A DNA stretch of 64,000 nucleotides from Poriferisodalis sp965116245 (lineage in GTDB: Bacteria > Actinomycetota > Acidimicrobiia > Acidimicrobiales > Poriferisodalaceae), in NCBI GenBank assembly GCA_965116245.1, contig OZ220497.1:1984001-2048000 (forward strand), read 5' to 3'. A program made the translations under genes and the position numbers. The notes under the pieces are model-generated. The model searched no databases. It saw nothing but the letters and a program-made list of their open reading frames with translations, and had not been told where the DNA came from. Within the stretch, counting starts at the first letter, position 1, and every line of letters begins with the position of its first letter. This document shows, one piece after another, positions 9,052-17,142 of the stretch.

Positions 9052-9996
9052 GTGGTCCGCACCCTCGCATTCCGGCTGGTTGCGGCGGTTCCCCTAGTCT
9101 TCCTGGTCTCGCTTCTGGCGTTCGGGCTTGTGCATCTCATGCCGGGCTCGGCGTCGGAGACGATCCTGGGGGACGGGGCGACCCCTGAGGCAGTCGCGGC
9201 ACTCGACGCCGAGCTGGGCCTGGACCGGCCGATCGTCGAGCAGTACTGGAACTGGGCGACCGATGCCGTCCAGGGCGACTTCGGTCGTTCGCTCATTACA
9301 TCCCGCGAGGTGAGTGACACGCTCATCGAGCGGTTTCCGGTCACGATCTCGGTTGCGATGGGCGGCCTGGTGGTCGCTCTCGCGATCGGGGTCGTCAGCG
9401 GAACCGTCGCCGCGCTTCGCCAGGGTCGGCTCACCGACAGGATCATCTCGCTACTCACCGCCACCGGTCTGGCGGTGCCGAACTTCTGGGTAGCGGTCTT
9501 GTTGGCCTTCTACCTAGGGGTGGAACGCGATTGGTTCCCGGCTATTGGCTATGTGGGCCCAACCGAGAGCATCCCGCAGTGGCTCTACCATTTGGTGCTG
9601 CCGTCGATCGCACTCGGGCTGGGTTCCGCCGCGGTCATAGCGCGCCAGATGCGCGGCGGGCTCCTCGACGTGCTCGACCGTCCCTACATCCGTGCGGCCC
9701 GCTCCAAGGGTTTGCGCTATCCGCGGGTCATGATCGTTCACGCCATGAAAAACGCGTTCATACCTGTAATAACCGTTGTCGGCTTCCAAGCGTCGCTGAT
9801 GCTTGGTGGGGCAATCCTGGTTGAACAGATCTTCGGCATGCCTGGTATAGGAGTGCAGATCGTCGGAGCCGTCTTAGCTCAGGACATGCCGCTAGTGCAA
9901 GGCGTCGTGATGGTCAGCGCAGTCTTCGTCATCTTGATGAACACCCTCATCGACGTTTCGTATGCGTACTTCGACCCGCGGGTGAGGTTGTCGTGA
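9052..9996 (+). CDS. ABC importer permease, DppB-like
   Basis: This 314-residue membrane protein starts at a GTG 6 bp after the binding-protein stop. It has an N-terminal helix (RLVAAVPLVFLVSLLAFGLV), a periplasmic stretch containing GDFGRSLITSREVS, and about five further helices. The cytoplasmic EAA-type loop IRAARSKGLRYPRVMIVHAM contacts the ATPase. Length and motifs match DppB/OppB. Its stop overlaps the next start by 4 bp (GTGA), indicating translational coupling with the fused DppC-DppD partner. Confidence 0.93.
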   Translation: MVRTLAFRLVAAVPLVFLVSLLAFGLVHLMPGSASETILGDGATPEAVAALDAELGLDRPIVEQYWNWATDAVQGDFGRSLITSREVSDTLIERFPVTISVAMGGLVVALAIGVVSGTVAALRQGRLTDRIISLLTATGLAVPNFWVAVLLAFYLGVERDWFPAIGYVGPTESIPQWLYHLVLPSIALGLGSAAVIARQMRGGLLDVLDRPYIRAARSKGLRYPRVMIVHAMKNAFIPVITVVGFQASLMLGGAILVEQIFGMPGIGVQIVGAVLAQDMPLVQGVVMVSAVFVILMNTLIDVSYAYFDPRVRLS

Positions 9997-11894
9997 GCTC
10001 CATTCTTCGCCGAATCGTGACCCGGCCCAGTGGGTTCATTCCGCTTGCGTGGCTCGGGCTGATCGGATTCTGCGCACTCTTCCCGACCGTCGTGATGACC
10101 CACGACCCCAACGCTGCCGACTTCGCGGCGCTGCTTGAGGGTCCGAGCACCGAGCACTACTTCGGAACCGACGACCTTGGCCGCGACAACTTCTCCCGGG
10201 TCGTGGACGCGGCACGTCCCGCCACCATGGCCGGGCTTCAGGCCGTCTCGATCTCACTGCTGCTCGGTCTGCCGGTTGGTCTGTTCGTCGGGTACGTCGG
10301 CGGCTGGTGGGACCGCATCGTGATGATGATCGTCGATGCCATCTTCTCCCTGCCCGGGCTGATCCTTGCGTTCTCGATTGTTGCCATCCTCGGCCCCGGT
10401 CTCACGAACGCCATGTACTCGGTCGGCTTCCTGTTCGCACTGCGGATCATCCGGCTCGTGCGGGGCATGACTTTGTCCGTCCGTGAGGAACCGTTCATTG
10501 AGGCCGCTCGGCTCTCGGGTGCTCCCACTACGACCGTGCTGGGCCGATACCTCCTACCGAACATGATGGGTCCGCTGATTGTCCAGGTGACGATCAGCTT
10601 CGCCGCCGTCTTGCTAATTGAGGCGGCTTTGAGCTTCCTCGGTCTTGGTGTTCAGCAGCCCGACGCGACGTGGGGCTCCATGTTGCGCGACGCCCGCTCG
10701 CTCCAGCGTGACAACCCGTGGACCCCGTGGCCGCCCGGCCTGGCCATTGCCTTGACTGTGCTGGCGTTCAACACTCTCGGCGACACCCTCCGCGATGTAC
10801 TTGCCCAGGGGTCAGGCGGCGGGAGTAAGGCGGCGAAGCGCAGAGCGGCGCTAGGTCTGGCTGACGACGCAGCCGCCGTCGGCGAAATGCTTGCTCCCGA
10901 CCCCGACACCCTCCTTTGCGTCCGGAACCTCACCGTGACCGTTCCGACGAACACTGGTGCGGCCCCCGCCGTTCGCCAACTGTCGTTCGACATGCGGCCC
11001 GGCGAGGTCGTTGGGCTCGTAGGGGAGAGTGGCTCGGGCAAGACCGTCAGTGCGCTCGCAATCGCGGGTCTGTTGCCCCGCGGTGTGACGATCGACCCGG
11101 CATCTCAGATCCACTTCGAAGGTCGCCAGCTAGTCGGGCGGACCGAGGCCCAGATGGCCGATGTGCGGGGGACCGGGATCGGCATGATCTTCCAGGACCC
11201 GACCGCGTCACTCAACCCGGCCCTCACCGTGGGCTACCAGCTCGCCGAGCCGCTGCGGATCCATCACGGCTTGTCCAAGAGGGACGCCAACGATCGGGCG
11301 GTTGAGTTGCTTGACCGGGTCGGCGTCAACAATCCCCGTGAGCGGCTGCGCGACTTCCCTCACCAGTTCTCCGGCGGTATGGCGCAGCGTGTGATGATCG
11401 CCATGGCGCTGGCCAGCGAGCCGTCACTGATCATCGCCGACGAACCGACCACCGCCCTTGATGTCACGACCCAACGTCAGGTTCTAGAACTCCTCGTTGA
11501 GCTGTGTGAGGACCTCGGCATGGCGATGCTGTTCATCACCCACGACCTCGGGGTCGTCGCCGAAGTCTGCGATCATGCCGTTGTGATGTATGCCGGTCAG
11601 GCGGTCGAGACCGGCGATGTCCACGAGCTCTTCGCAGCGCCCGACCACCCCTACTCCCGGGCGTTGCTCGCGAGTGTTCCATTGCTCGATAGTGAAGAGG
11701 ATCGTCTCGTCACCATCCCGGGCCGGGTGCCAGGGCCGGGCGAGCAGATCAGCGGCTGCCGCTTCTCGGCTCGGTGCGAGCAGGTTCACGATGAGTGCGC
11801 GGCTGCCCGGGTCGAGGTTGTCACGCTGCCCGGCGAGAACCGGACCAGCCGATGCTTACTAGCCGGCGTCACGCCGGAGCCGGTTCGTGAATGA
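9993..11894 (+). CDS. Fused ABC permease-ATPase (DppC-DppD type)
   Basis: The 633-residue chain joins two proteins that are normally separate. Residues 1 to about 285 are a DppC-type permease with several helices, TDDLGRDNFSRVV and the EAA-type loop FIEAARLSGAPTTTV. From about residue 305 an ATPase follows: Walker A GESGSGKT near 345, FSGGMAQRV signature, LIIADEPTTALD Walker B, and a Cys-rich C-terminal oligopeptide-type segment (GCRFSARCEQVHDEC). The junction is a hydrophilic Ala/Gly/Lys linker with no stop, so the fusion looks real. It would fix the stoichiometry of permease to this ATPase half. Confidence 0.92.
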   Translation: MSSILRRIVTRPSGFIPLAWLGLIGFCALFPTVVMTHDPNAADFAALLEGPSTEHYFGTDDLGRDNFSRVVDAARPATMAGLQAVSISLLLGLPVGLFVGYVGGWWDRIVMMIVDAIFSLPGLILAFSIVAILGPGLTNAMYSVGFLFALRIIRLVRGMTLSVREEPFIEAARLSGAPTTTVLGRYLLPNMMGPLIVQVTISFAAVLLIEAALSFLGLGVQQPDATWGSMLRDARSLQRDNPWTPWPPGLAIALTVLAFNTLGDTLRDVLAQGSGGGSKAAKRRAALGLADDAAAVGEMLAPDPDTLLCVRNLTVTVPTNTGAAPAVRQLSFDMRPGEVVGLVGESGSGKTVSALAIAGLLPRGVTIDPASQIHFEGRQLVGRTEAQMADVRGTGIGMIFQDPTASLNPALTVGYQLAEPLRIHHGLSKRDANDRAVELLDRVGVNNPRERLRDFPHQFSGGMAQRVMIAMALASEPSLIIADEPTTALDVTTQRQVLELLVELCEDLGMAMLFITHDLGVVAEVCDHAVVMYAGQAVETGDVHELFAAPDHPYSRALLASVPLLDSEEDRLVTIPGRVPGPGEQISGCRFSARCEQVHDECAAARVEVVTLPGENRTSRCLLAGVTPEPVRE

Positions 11895-11934
11895 GCCCAT
11901 TCCTGAAGGACACGATTCGTGAGTGACACGGTTC

Positions 11935-12765
11935 ATGAATGACACGGTGCTCAGGGTCGAGCACGTCGTCGTCACCTTCAGCGGGGGCGGTGCCTTCTCG
12001 CTCAAGCGGCAGACCGTCCAAGCGGTACGCAACGTCTCGTTCCATATCGGGGCGGGTGAGGCCTACGGCCTCGTCGGCGAGTCCGGCTCCGGCAAGACCA
12101 CGACCGGCCGATGTGTGCTCGGACTACAGAAGCCAACCTCGGGTTCGATCAGGCTCGGTGCAGACGATGTCGGCGATTTCGCACGACGCAACCCCCAGGC
12201 GCTTCACCAGCGGATCCAGGCAGTGTTCCAGAACCCGATTGCCTCGCTCAACCCGGCAATGACGGTCGACCGGATCCTCGCCGAACCGCTCCGGCGGCTC
12301 GTCGGAATAAAGAACGCGAGCGCCGCCCAGTCCCGAAGCGCCGAGCTGCTCGATGCGGTTCGGCTCCCGTCCGATGTGCTCGACCGGCGGCCCATCGAGT
12401 TGTCGGGTGGCATGGCGCAGCGCGTGTCGATTGCGCGGGCGCTCGCGTCCAGCCCGCAGTTGATCGTGCTCGACGAGGCGGTGAGTGCGCTTGATGTCGC
12501 CACTCAGGCTCAGGTCATCAACCTGCTCGCCGATCTGCGCGATGAGACCGGCGTGTCGTACCTCTTCATCGCTCACGACCTCGCCGTAGTCCGTCATCTT
12601 TGTGACCGGATAGGTGTGATGTCGCAGGGCGAGCTGGTTGAAGAGGGGCTCGCCGCCGACATCTGCCACCGCCCCACCCACGAATACACCCAGCGACCCC
12701 TGGCCGCCGTCCCAGTGCCCGACCCCAAAGTCAAACGGGCCCGCCAAGACGTGCAGTCCCGCTAA
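11935..12765 (+). CDS. ABC importer ATPase, DppF/OppF-like
   Basis: This 276-residue ATPase has Walker A GESGSGKTT, the LSGGMAQRVSIARAL signature, Walker B LIVLDEAVSALD and the switch His in LFIAHDLAV. It should pair with the ATPase half of the upstream fusion as the second nucleotide-binding domain. ATG at 11935 is preferred; GTG at 11923 is in frame and would add four residues. The C-terminus is short and lacks the Cys-rich tail of its partner. The 40-bp gap before it contains imperfect copies of a TTCRTGARTGACACG-like sequence. Confidence 0.9.
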   Translation: MNDTVLRVEHVVVTFSGGGAFSLKRQTVQAVRNVSFHIGAGEAYGLVGESGSGKTTTGRCVLGLQKPTSGSIRLGADDVGDFARRNPQALHQRIQAVFQNPIASLNPAMTVDRILAEPLRRLVGIKNASAAQSRSAELLDAVRLPSDVLDRRPIELSGGMAQRVSIARALASSPQLIVLDEAVSALDVATQAQVINLLADLRDETGVSYLFIAHDLAVVRHLCDRIGVMSQGELVEEGLAADICHRPTHEYTQRPLAAVPVPDPKVKRARQDVQSR

Positions 12766-12863
12766 ACGAGAAGTCGACCTTGCCGTTCGTCAGTCTGGAC
12801 ACCGTCGTCGATGTCGCCGAGCTGACTGCCGAAGACTTAGCGATCGGTGGGCTCTGCGGTTGA

Positions 12864-12910
12864 GTATGAAAAGCATCATCAGGTATGTCAAACGATGTAG
12901 GTTTTCATAC
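12864..12910. promoter_or_regulatory. Inverted repeat before abiEi-like gene (candidate operator)
   Basis: GTATGAAAA (12864-12872) and TTTTCATAC (12902-12910) are perfect 9-bp inverted arms 29 bp apart, the second ending directly at the start codon at 12911. AbiEi antitoxins are known to autorepress by binding inverted repeats at their own promoter, so this is a good candidate operator. Confidence 0.6.
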
Positions 12911-13510
12911 ATGGCTACGAAGTCGGCTCTGGAGCGCCTGCGCCCGATCGGCCCGATTTTCCGCTCGCGTGAAGCAGTTGACGCGGGCGTGTCCTGGCGC
13001 GATCTCTACCAGTTGCGCGACAGCGGTGAGGTGCTTGAGTTGTCACGTGGCCTTTACCAGCTCCGCCACGCAGCCGGTGTCGCAGATATCGATTTCATCG
13101 CCGTGAGCGCTCGCGCACCGCGGGGGATGATCTGCCTCACCTCGGCACTGACCTACTGGGACCTGACCGACGAGATTCCGCAGGTGGTGCATCTCGCCGT
13201 ACCGAAGGGGGTCCACCGCCCGGTGATTGACTATCCGCCGACGATGGTGCATGTATTCGCATCCGACACCTTCGATGTCGGACGGCTGCACGTCGTCCAC
13301 GGAGAACGGGAAGAGTTCGCGATTACGAATCGTGAACGCACCGTCGTTGACACCTTTCGACTGCGGCACCTCGTGGGATTCGATGAAGCCAATTGGGCGT
13401 TGCGCCGATACTTGCGATCCAAGCCTCGCATTTCGGCACTGTCGACGATCGCCGACGAACTCCGTGTTGGGGCGGCGTTCGCAGACGCGACTCGCTTGCT
13501 GTCGTCGTGA
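12911..13510 (+). CDS. AbiEi-type antitoxin/regulator of a type IV toxin-antitoxin system
   Basis: The 199-residue protein has an N-terminal winged helix (SREAVDAGVSWRDLYQLRDSGEVLELSRGLYQLR), the standard AbiEi start. The C-terminal domain includes RAPRGMICLTSALTYWDLTDEIP and a conserved RTVVDTFRLRHLVGFDEANWAL block. Antitoxins of this family repress their own operon and neutralise a nucleotidyltransferase toxin. ATG at 12911 was chosen because the domain starts there and the operator ends there. The partner gene begins by 4-bp overlap at 13507 but is cut off after some 34 codons, so this antitoxin is now without an intact cognate toxin next to it. Confidence 0.82.
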   Translation: MATKSALERLRPIGPIFRSREAVDAGVSWRDLYQLRDSGEVLELSRGLYQLRHAAGVADIDFIAVSARAPRGMICLTSALTYWDLTDEIPQVVHLAVPKGVHRPVIDYPPTMVHVFASDTFDVGRLHVVHGEREEFAITNRERTVVDTFRLRHLVGFDEANWALRRYLRSKPRISALSTIADELRVGAAFADATRLLSS

Positions 13511-13668
13511 CACCGGTTAGTAGCGACACGCAGGCTGGCAGGGCCTACGTGGATCTCCGCCGACTCGCGCGTGACATGGGCCGACCGACCGATGAACTGC
13601 TCCGGACATTGAATCGCGCTGAGTTTGTTGGTGGCTTAGGGGTGTGGTCTTCTATCCCGGGCTGAGGT
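13507..13668 (+). pseudogene. Truncated AbiEii-type toxin gene
   Basis: From GTG at 13507, overlapping the antitoxin stop, the product reads RAYVDLRRLARDMGRPTDELL, which matches the N-terminus expected of AbiEii partners (RAYLDL-RLAR-GRPTDELLQ). After DELLRTL the match ends and unrelated residues run to a stop near 13668. The nucleotidyltransferase core (GGT-L, DLD) is missing. The break coincides with the left end of a 35-bp repeat that also abuts the arsC remnant at 23777. The toxin is therefore inactive. Confidence 0.7.
13611..13645 (+). repeat. 35-bp dispersed repeat, copy A
   Basis: This copy matches 23777-23811 at 31 of 35 positions, in the same orientation, with the shared core GTTTGTTGGTGG-TTAGGGGTGT. 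Its left end lies directly at the break of the AbiEii remnant. About 220 bp of non-coding sequence follow before the next gene. Confidence 0.75.
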
Positions 13669-13868
13669 GGTGTGTTGGTGCGTGTAGTAGGCCTGTCGGA
13701 TAGCCCTATCGAACTCACCGAGTATTTTGAGGCGCGTTTGAGGCCAGTCGCGTGGTCCTCGCCTGAGGTAAGCGACCACACGAACGCGACAGCTCAAACA
13801 GTTGATAACTCGTTAGCACAAGCGGTTCACTGTCGCTTTCGCCCGATTTATGGGCTACTTTGAAGCAC

Positions 13869-14132
13869 GTGTCTGAAGTAGGGATTCGTGCTCTCAAGCA
13901 GAATGCGTCTGCAGTCGTGGCTAAGGCTGCGGCAGGGGAGACGGTCACGATCACCGACCGAGGAAGGCCGGTTGCCCAGATGACGGCTATTCCGAAGTCG
14001 CGGCTTGCCGCGTTGATCGATTCGGGCCGCGCCAGGCCACCTCTGCGTGAGTTGGCAGATTTGCCGATGCCGGACCCTGGGCCCAGTCTCTCTCAAGTAT
14101 TGGAGGGGATGAGGCAAGACGCGCGCTATTGA
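13869..14132 (+). CDS. Phd/YefM-family antitoxin
   Basis: The 87-residue product starts VSEVGIRALKQNASAVVAKA and continues GETVTITDRGRPVAQM, a textbook Phd/VapB-type DNA-binding N-terminus, with a variable C-terminal tail (PDPGPSLSQVLEGMR) that would wrap the toxin. GTG at 13869 fits the family start; TTG at 13860 is in frame. TACTTT (13856-13861) lies 7 nt before the GTG, consistent with a leaderless transcript. It is one base from the PIN toxin gene and should repress the operon and block the toxin. Confidence 0.88.
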   Translation: MSEVGIRALKQNASAVVAKAAAGETVTITDRGRPVAQMTAIPKSRLAALIDSGRARPPLRELADLPMPDPGPSLSQVLEGMRQDARY

Positions 14133-14133
14133 C

Positions 14134-14526
14134 GTGGCCTTCTACATCGACACTTCCGCGCTGGTGAAGTTGGTGGTCGCGGAGCCAGAGACGCAGGCGC
14201 TTCGGTCCTGGATGGCAAAGGTTGATCAGGATTTCGTGGCGAGTGATCTCGTTCGGACTGAGCTGATTCGGGCTGTTCGGCGGGTTGTGCCAGATCGGAC
14301 GTTGCTGGCTCGGGAGGTGATTGATTCGGTCACGCTCGTCGAGGTCACGAGTGCGGTCTTGGCCGCGGCGGGTCGCCTCAATCCGCCTGAGCTAAGATCT
14401 CTTGACGCGATTCACCTTGCGGCGGCAATCGACCTGGGCGATGACCTCGTCGGACTCGTGACCTATGACGACCGCTTGGCGGAAGCTGCGAAGGCCAACG
14501 GTGTGGCTGTCGTCGCCCCGCAATGA
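14134..14526 (+). CDS. vapC: PIN-domain ribonuclease toxin (VapC family)
   Basis: The 130-residue protein is a complete PIN domain. The four acidic residues for divalent metals are visible: Asp6 in FYIDTSAL, Glu43 in RTELIRAV, Asp91 in SLDAIHLAA, and Asp112/113 in TYDDRLAEAA. VapC toxins cut specific RNAs, often initiator tRNA or rRNA loops, when the antitoxin is lost. It starts with GTG one base after the antitoxin stop, so the pair is coupled. Target unknown. Confidence 0.92.
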   Translation: MAFYIDTSALVKLVVAEPETQALRSWMAKVDQDFVASDLVRTELIRAVRRVVPDRTLLAREVIDSVTLVEVTSAVLAAAGRLNPPELRSLDAIHLAAAIDLGDDLVGLVTYDDRLAEAAKANGVAVVAPQ

Positions 14527-14657
14527 CCAACGTGGCTAACGCTCCGCGGCCGACATCAGTCACTGTCGTCGACAAGCCGCTGGCTCGGATCGCCCAGCTC
14601 AACCTCGCGGCATAATTTCGGATCACCGCCCTAGGCACGGATCAGTTCATCTGACCA

Positions 14658-15221
14658 ATGGATGATGCACGTGAGCTAGCAACCCTTGCTGAAACCGACC
14701 TCCACCTTGGATCGCTGCTGATTGCCCCGATACCGAGACTCGCATCGAGCCCTAGCGCGGAACGGGCGTCGAAAGTTCACAGCGGAAGCGCCCTGGCGGA
14801 GCTTCTTCGGGTACTCGTCGGCGAGTTCGAGGGAATCTCACTTCGCTATGTGAGAAAGATCCTTGAGATCACGTTGACAGCTTGGCTTCCAACCATCCTT
14901 CATGTCCAAGGAGGATCATGCAGAGTTATCCACACCGGATTTGAAGGGCAGCGCTCAGAAATGAGGTCCATGATCCCCGGCGTCGTGGCCGGTTTCAGTT
15001 CGACCCGTCGCGACGTACTGCTCGGCAAGGCTCAGGATCTGTCTGACGGACATCTGGCGAGCCGGTTGGAACGGTCGCGTCCGTGGGTTGCTGATCGCGA
15101 GCAGGAAGCGCTTGAGCTTGTCGCACGAGATGTCATCTCAGGTTTGCCAACCGACCTCTACGCCAAGGCAACGCCACTTTTTCTTGGCGGGACGGCGGCA
15201 TTGGAATCGGTAGATGTCTGA
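14658..15221 (+). CDS. Hypothetical protein, first gene of a coupled pair
   Basis: This 187-residue protein was not recognised. It lacks a signal peptide or membrane segments, has an Arg/Leu-rich C-terminal half (SRLERSRPWVADREQEALELVARD) and looks mainly helical. Its stop overlaps the next start by 8 bp, so both are translated together. They sit between two toxin-antitoxin loci, which suggests an accessory or defence-related pair, but no motif supports a function. Confidence 0.55.
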   Translation: MDDARELATLAETDLHLGSLLIAPIPRLASSPSAERASKVHSGSALAELLRVLVGEFEGISLRYVRKILEITLTAWLPTILHVQGGSCRVIHTGFEGQRSEMRSMIPGVVAGFSSTRRDVLLGKAQDLSDGHLASRLERSRPWVADREQEALELVARDVISGLPTDLYAKATPLFLGGTAALESVDV

Positions 15222-15822
15222 CGTACCAGCAGCGGTGAAATCGGCACTAGCGGAACGCGGGAAGGCAAGCTGGCCGGAGGCACGTGTTACCATGCTTCCT
15301 CCCGACGTATGTGAAGGCGATTTGCGCGTCATCAAAGCTCTCGCCCACGGTACGACTGATCACAGGATTGGCTTGGTCTTACGAATCAACTCGGCCAACG
15401 ACTTCGCGGAGTTCCTTCTCGTCCACGCCGCCCTGGAGCTTGCCACCGGTCACGATGTCATCCTGCCATCTGAGCTGACGTCGGCTCCCTACGACGTGGT
15501 TGCGCAAACCGACCTTTGCGCAGCCGTTTGGACCCTTCAGCTCGGCAGGCGAGTCGGTTGTCTGGCTGAGTCTGAGCTTACGGCTGTAGCGCTGATCGGC
15601 AGCAATCTCAAGCTCGTCGAGCCCTCCGATTCCCCAGTCGCTCGAATGCCCCAGCTTGCCTCAGGTATCCCGCTCGCGGGCCCGCTCGACCGCCGGTGGT
15701 CGTTTAAGGAATCGGAGGGCGCTGCGTTGCGGGAGTTGGCCGCCGATTGTACGGAGGCTCTACTCCCGCAGGGGCGGGTATCGGGGGTAAGCCCCGGACG
15801 GTTCAATGGAGGATCTCGATAG
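15214..15822 (+). CDS. Hypothetical protein, second gene of a coupled pair
   Basis: The 202-residue protein starts at ATG 15214 inside the end of the upstream gene. It contains GDLRVIKALAHGTTDHRIGLVLRIN, then FAEFLLVHAALELATGHDVILPS and TDLCAAVWTLQLGRRVG; it appears soluble and mixed alpha/beta. No family was recognised. Its 3' end overlaps the tail of the broken abiEi on the other strand by 20 bp. Confidence 0.55.
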   Translation: MSDVPAAVKSALAERGKASWPEARVTMLPPDVCEGDLRVIKALAHGTTDHRIGLVLRINSANDFAEFLLVHAALELATGHDVILPSELTSAPYDVVAQTDLCAAVWTLQLGRRVGCLAESELTAVALIGSNLKLVEPSDSPVARMPQLASGIPLAGPLDRRWSFKESEGAALRELAADCTEALLPQGRVSGVSPGRFNGGSR

Positions 15823-16099
15823 CGGCGTGAAGTGCCGACTTGGCGCGCGAGAAAGACCTGGCTAGCTCAAGGAGTTCGGAGGGGTGGTTCCCGCGTTGGT
15901 TGAGCCAACTACGCAGGGCTGTGTGCGCAAGGTCAATGCCCAGTCGATGACGGAGTCGGTAGGTGTCGATGATTGAGCGAGCGGGGCTGTAGATGCCGAT
16001 GGTGATTGTGGCGGTGAGGTTCGCGAGGTCGCGGTCTGAGATCCCAAGCTTGCGGGCCTGGGCGTGTGTGAATGCGGCCGGAATCGTTGTCGGCGGCAT
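15803..16099 (-). pseudogene. Internally deleted abiEi-like gene
   Basis: The 98-residue frame joins the N-terminal part of an AbiEi-type helix-turn-helix (FTHAQARKLGISDRDLANL) to its C-terminal block (GIYSPARSIIDTYRLRHRLG, then LAHTALRSWLNQRGNHPSELLELARSF). The middle ~100 residues present in intact relatives, such as the protein at 12911-13510, are missing. The C-terminal block aligns with that protein's RTVVDTFRLRHLVG segment. It is best read as an in-frame deletion remnant, though a short regulator could still be made. Confidence 0.65.
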
Positions 16100-16109
16100 T
16101 CATGAAATG

Positions 16110-16136
16110 CTAGCCAGAAGATGGCTATGTGGCTAG
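16110..16136. promoter_or_regulatory. Inverted repeat upstream of the deleted abiEi
   Basis: CTAGCCA (16110-16116) and TGGCTAG (16130-16136) are perfect 7-bp arms 13 bp apart, starting 11 bp upstream of the start codon of the degenerate abiEi. The placement matches an AbiEi autoregulatory operator; it may persist as a decoy site. Confidence 0.4.
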
Positions 16137-16263
16137 GAATTCATACAACAAAGGATCTCCCTGCCGTCCAGAATCCGTCCGGGCCTCCTAGTTCAAGTAA
16201 CACTTGTGCATGCTTGATCAGAGAATGACAACCCGACACCCCTAGTTCCGTTATCATCATATG

Positions 16264-16340
16264 TAGTGGATTTAGGTTGTCGATCGATAGTGTAGAGCCA
16301 GTAACAATGCTTTAACTTGAACTATTGGATCTAAGGTGTC
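16264..16340 (+). promoter_or_regulatory. Imperfect 18-bp direct repeat before the AbiE operon
   Basis: Segments 16264-16281 and 16323-16340 agree at 14 of 18 positions (TAKTGGATYTARGKTGTC). The second overlaps the GTG start of the antitoxin. They could be a pair of AbiEi binding sites or a chance duplication in an AT-richer spacer. Confidence 0.3.
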
Positions 16341-17142
16341 AAGCACGAGAGCGAACTTCCAGCAAGGGGGGCTGACGGCCCGCAGCAGGCGCGCGCTTGT
16401 TGAGCTGTTTGGTGCTGGGAGTCGGACCGTCACGGTCGAGGCTGCGGCCGGGGCACTCGGTGTGAGCCGGGAGGTTGCTGCTCAACGACTTGCTGGTTGG
16501 GCTGCAAATGGCTGGTTGCGTCGTGTCCGGCGGGGTTTGTACATCGCCGTCCCTGTCGACGCTCGTAATCCGGCGGCGTGGAATGAGGATCCTTGGTACC
16601 TCGCGGACGTGGTCTGGAGTCCCTGCTATATCGCTGGCTGGTCTGCGGCGAGTTACTGGGCGCTTACTGATCAGGTCTTCCGGTCAACAGTGGTTGCCAC
16701 CACACAACGGGTCCGTCGTGTTGACCAAGAACTTGCCGGAGCGCCATATCGCGTTCATCACGTCCCGGCAGACCGCATGAGCTGGGGTCTCAAGCGAGAG
16801 TGGCGCGGTGACCGGAAGGTCAACGTCTCGAGCCTAGAGCGCACGGTCGCAGACATGCTGTCAGATCCCTCGCTCGGTGGCGGGATTCGTCACACGATGG
16901 AGGTCCTTGATGCTGTTCTTCAGAACTCGTCGGCTGAGACTCTGGTCGAGGCACTCGAACGGCTGGGCAACGGAGCTGGCATCAAGAGACTCGGATATCT
17001 AATGCACGCTCTCGGCCATGAGACGTCGGCGATCACCACACCACTGACCACTGGCTACCCGCTGCTTGACCCGTCACTGGGACCACAGGGGTCGCGTTCA
17101 AGTGACTGGGGCCTTGTCATCAACGCAGACGTTTCCGCGTGA
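16336..17142 (+). CDS. abiEi: AbiEi-family type IV antitoxin
   Basis: The 268-residue protein has a winged-helix N-terminus (VTVEAAAGALGVSREVAAQRLAGWAANGWLRRVRRGLYIAVPV), followed by the antitoxin domain with YIAGWSAASYWALTDQVF and the SSLERTVADMLSDPSLGGG block. Such antitoxins repress the operon and counter the nucleotidyltransferase without necessarily binding it. The start is GTG at 16336. Its stop overlaps the toxin start by 4 bp (GTGA), the usual arrangement. It differs markedly from the shorter AbiEi at 12911, so the two loci are not recent duplicates. Confidence 0.88.
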   Translation: MSSTRANFQQGGLTARSRRALVELFGAGSRTVTVEAAAGALGVSREVAAQRLAGWAANGWLRRVRRGLYIAVPVDARNPAAWNEDPWYLADVVWSPCYIAGWSAASYWALTDQVFRSTVVATTQRVRRVDQELAGAPYRVHHVPADRMSWGLKREWRGDRKVNVSSLERTVADMLSDPSLGGGIRHTMEVLDAVLQNSSAETLVEALERLGNGAGIKRLGYLMHALGHETSAITTPLTTGYPLLDPSLGPQGSRSSDWGLVINADVSA

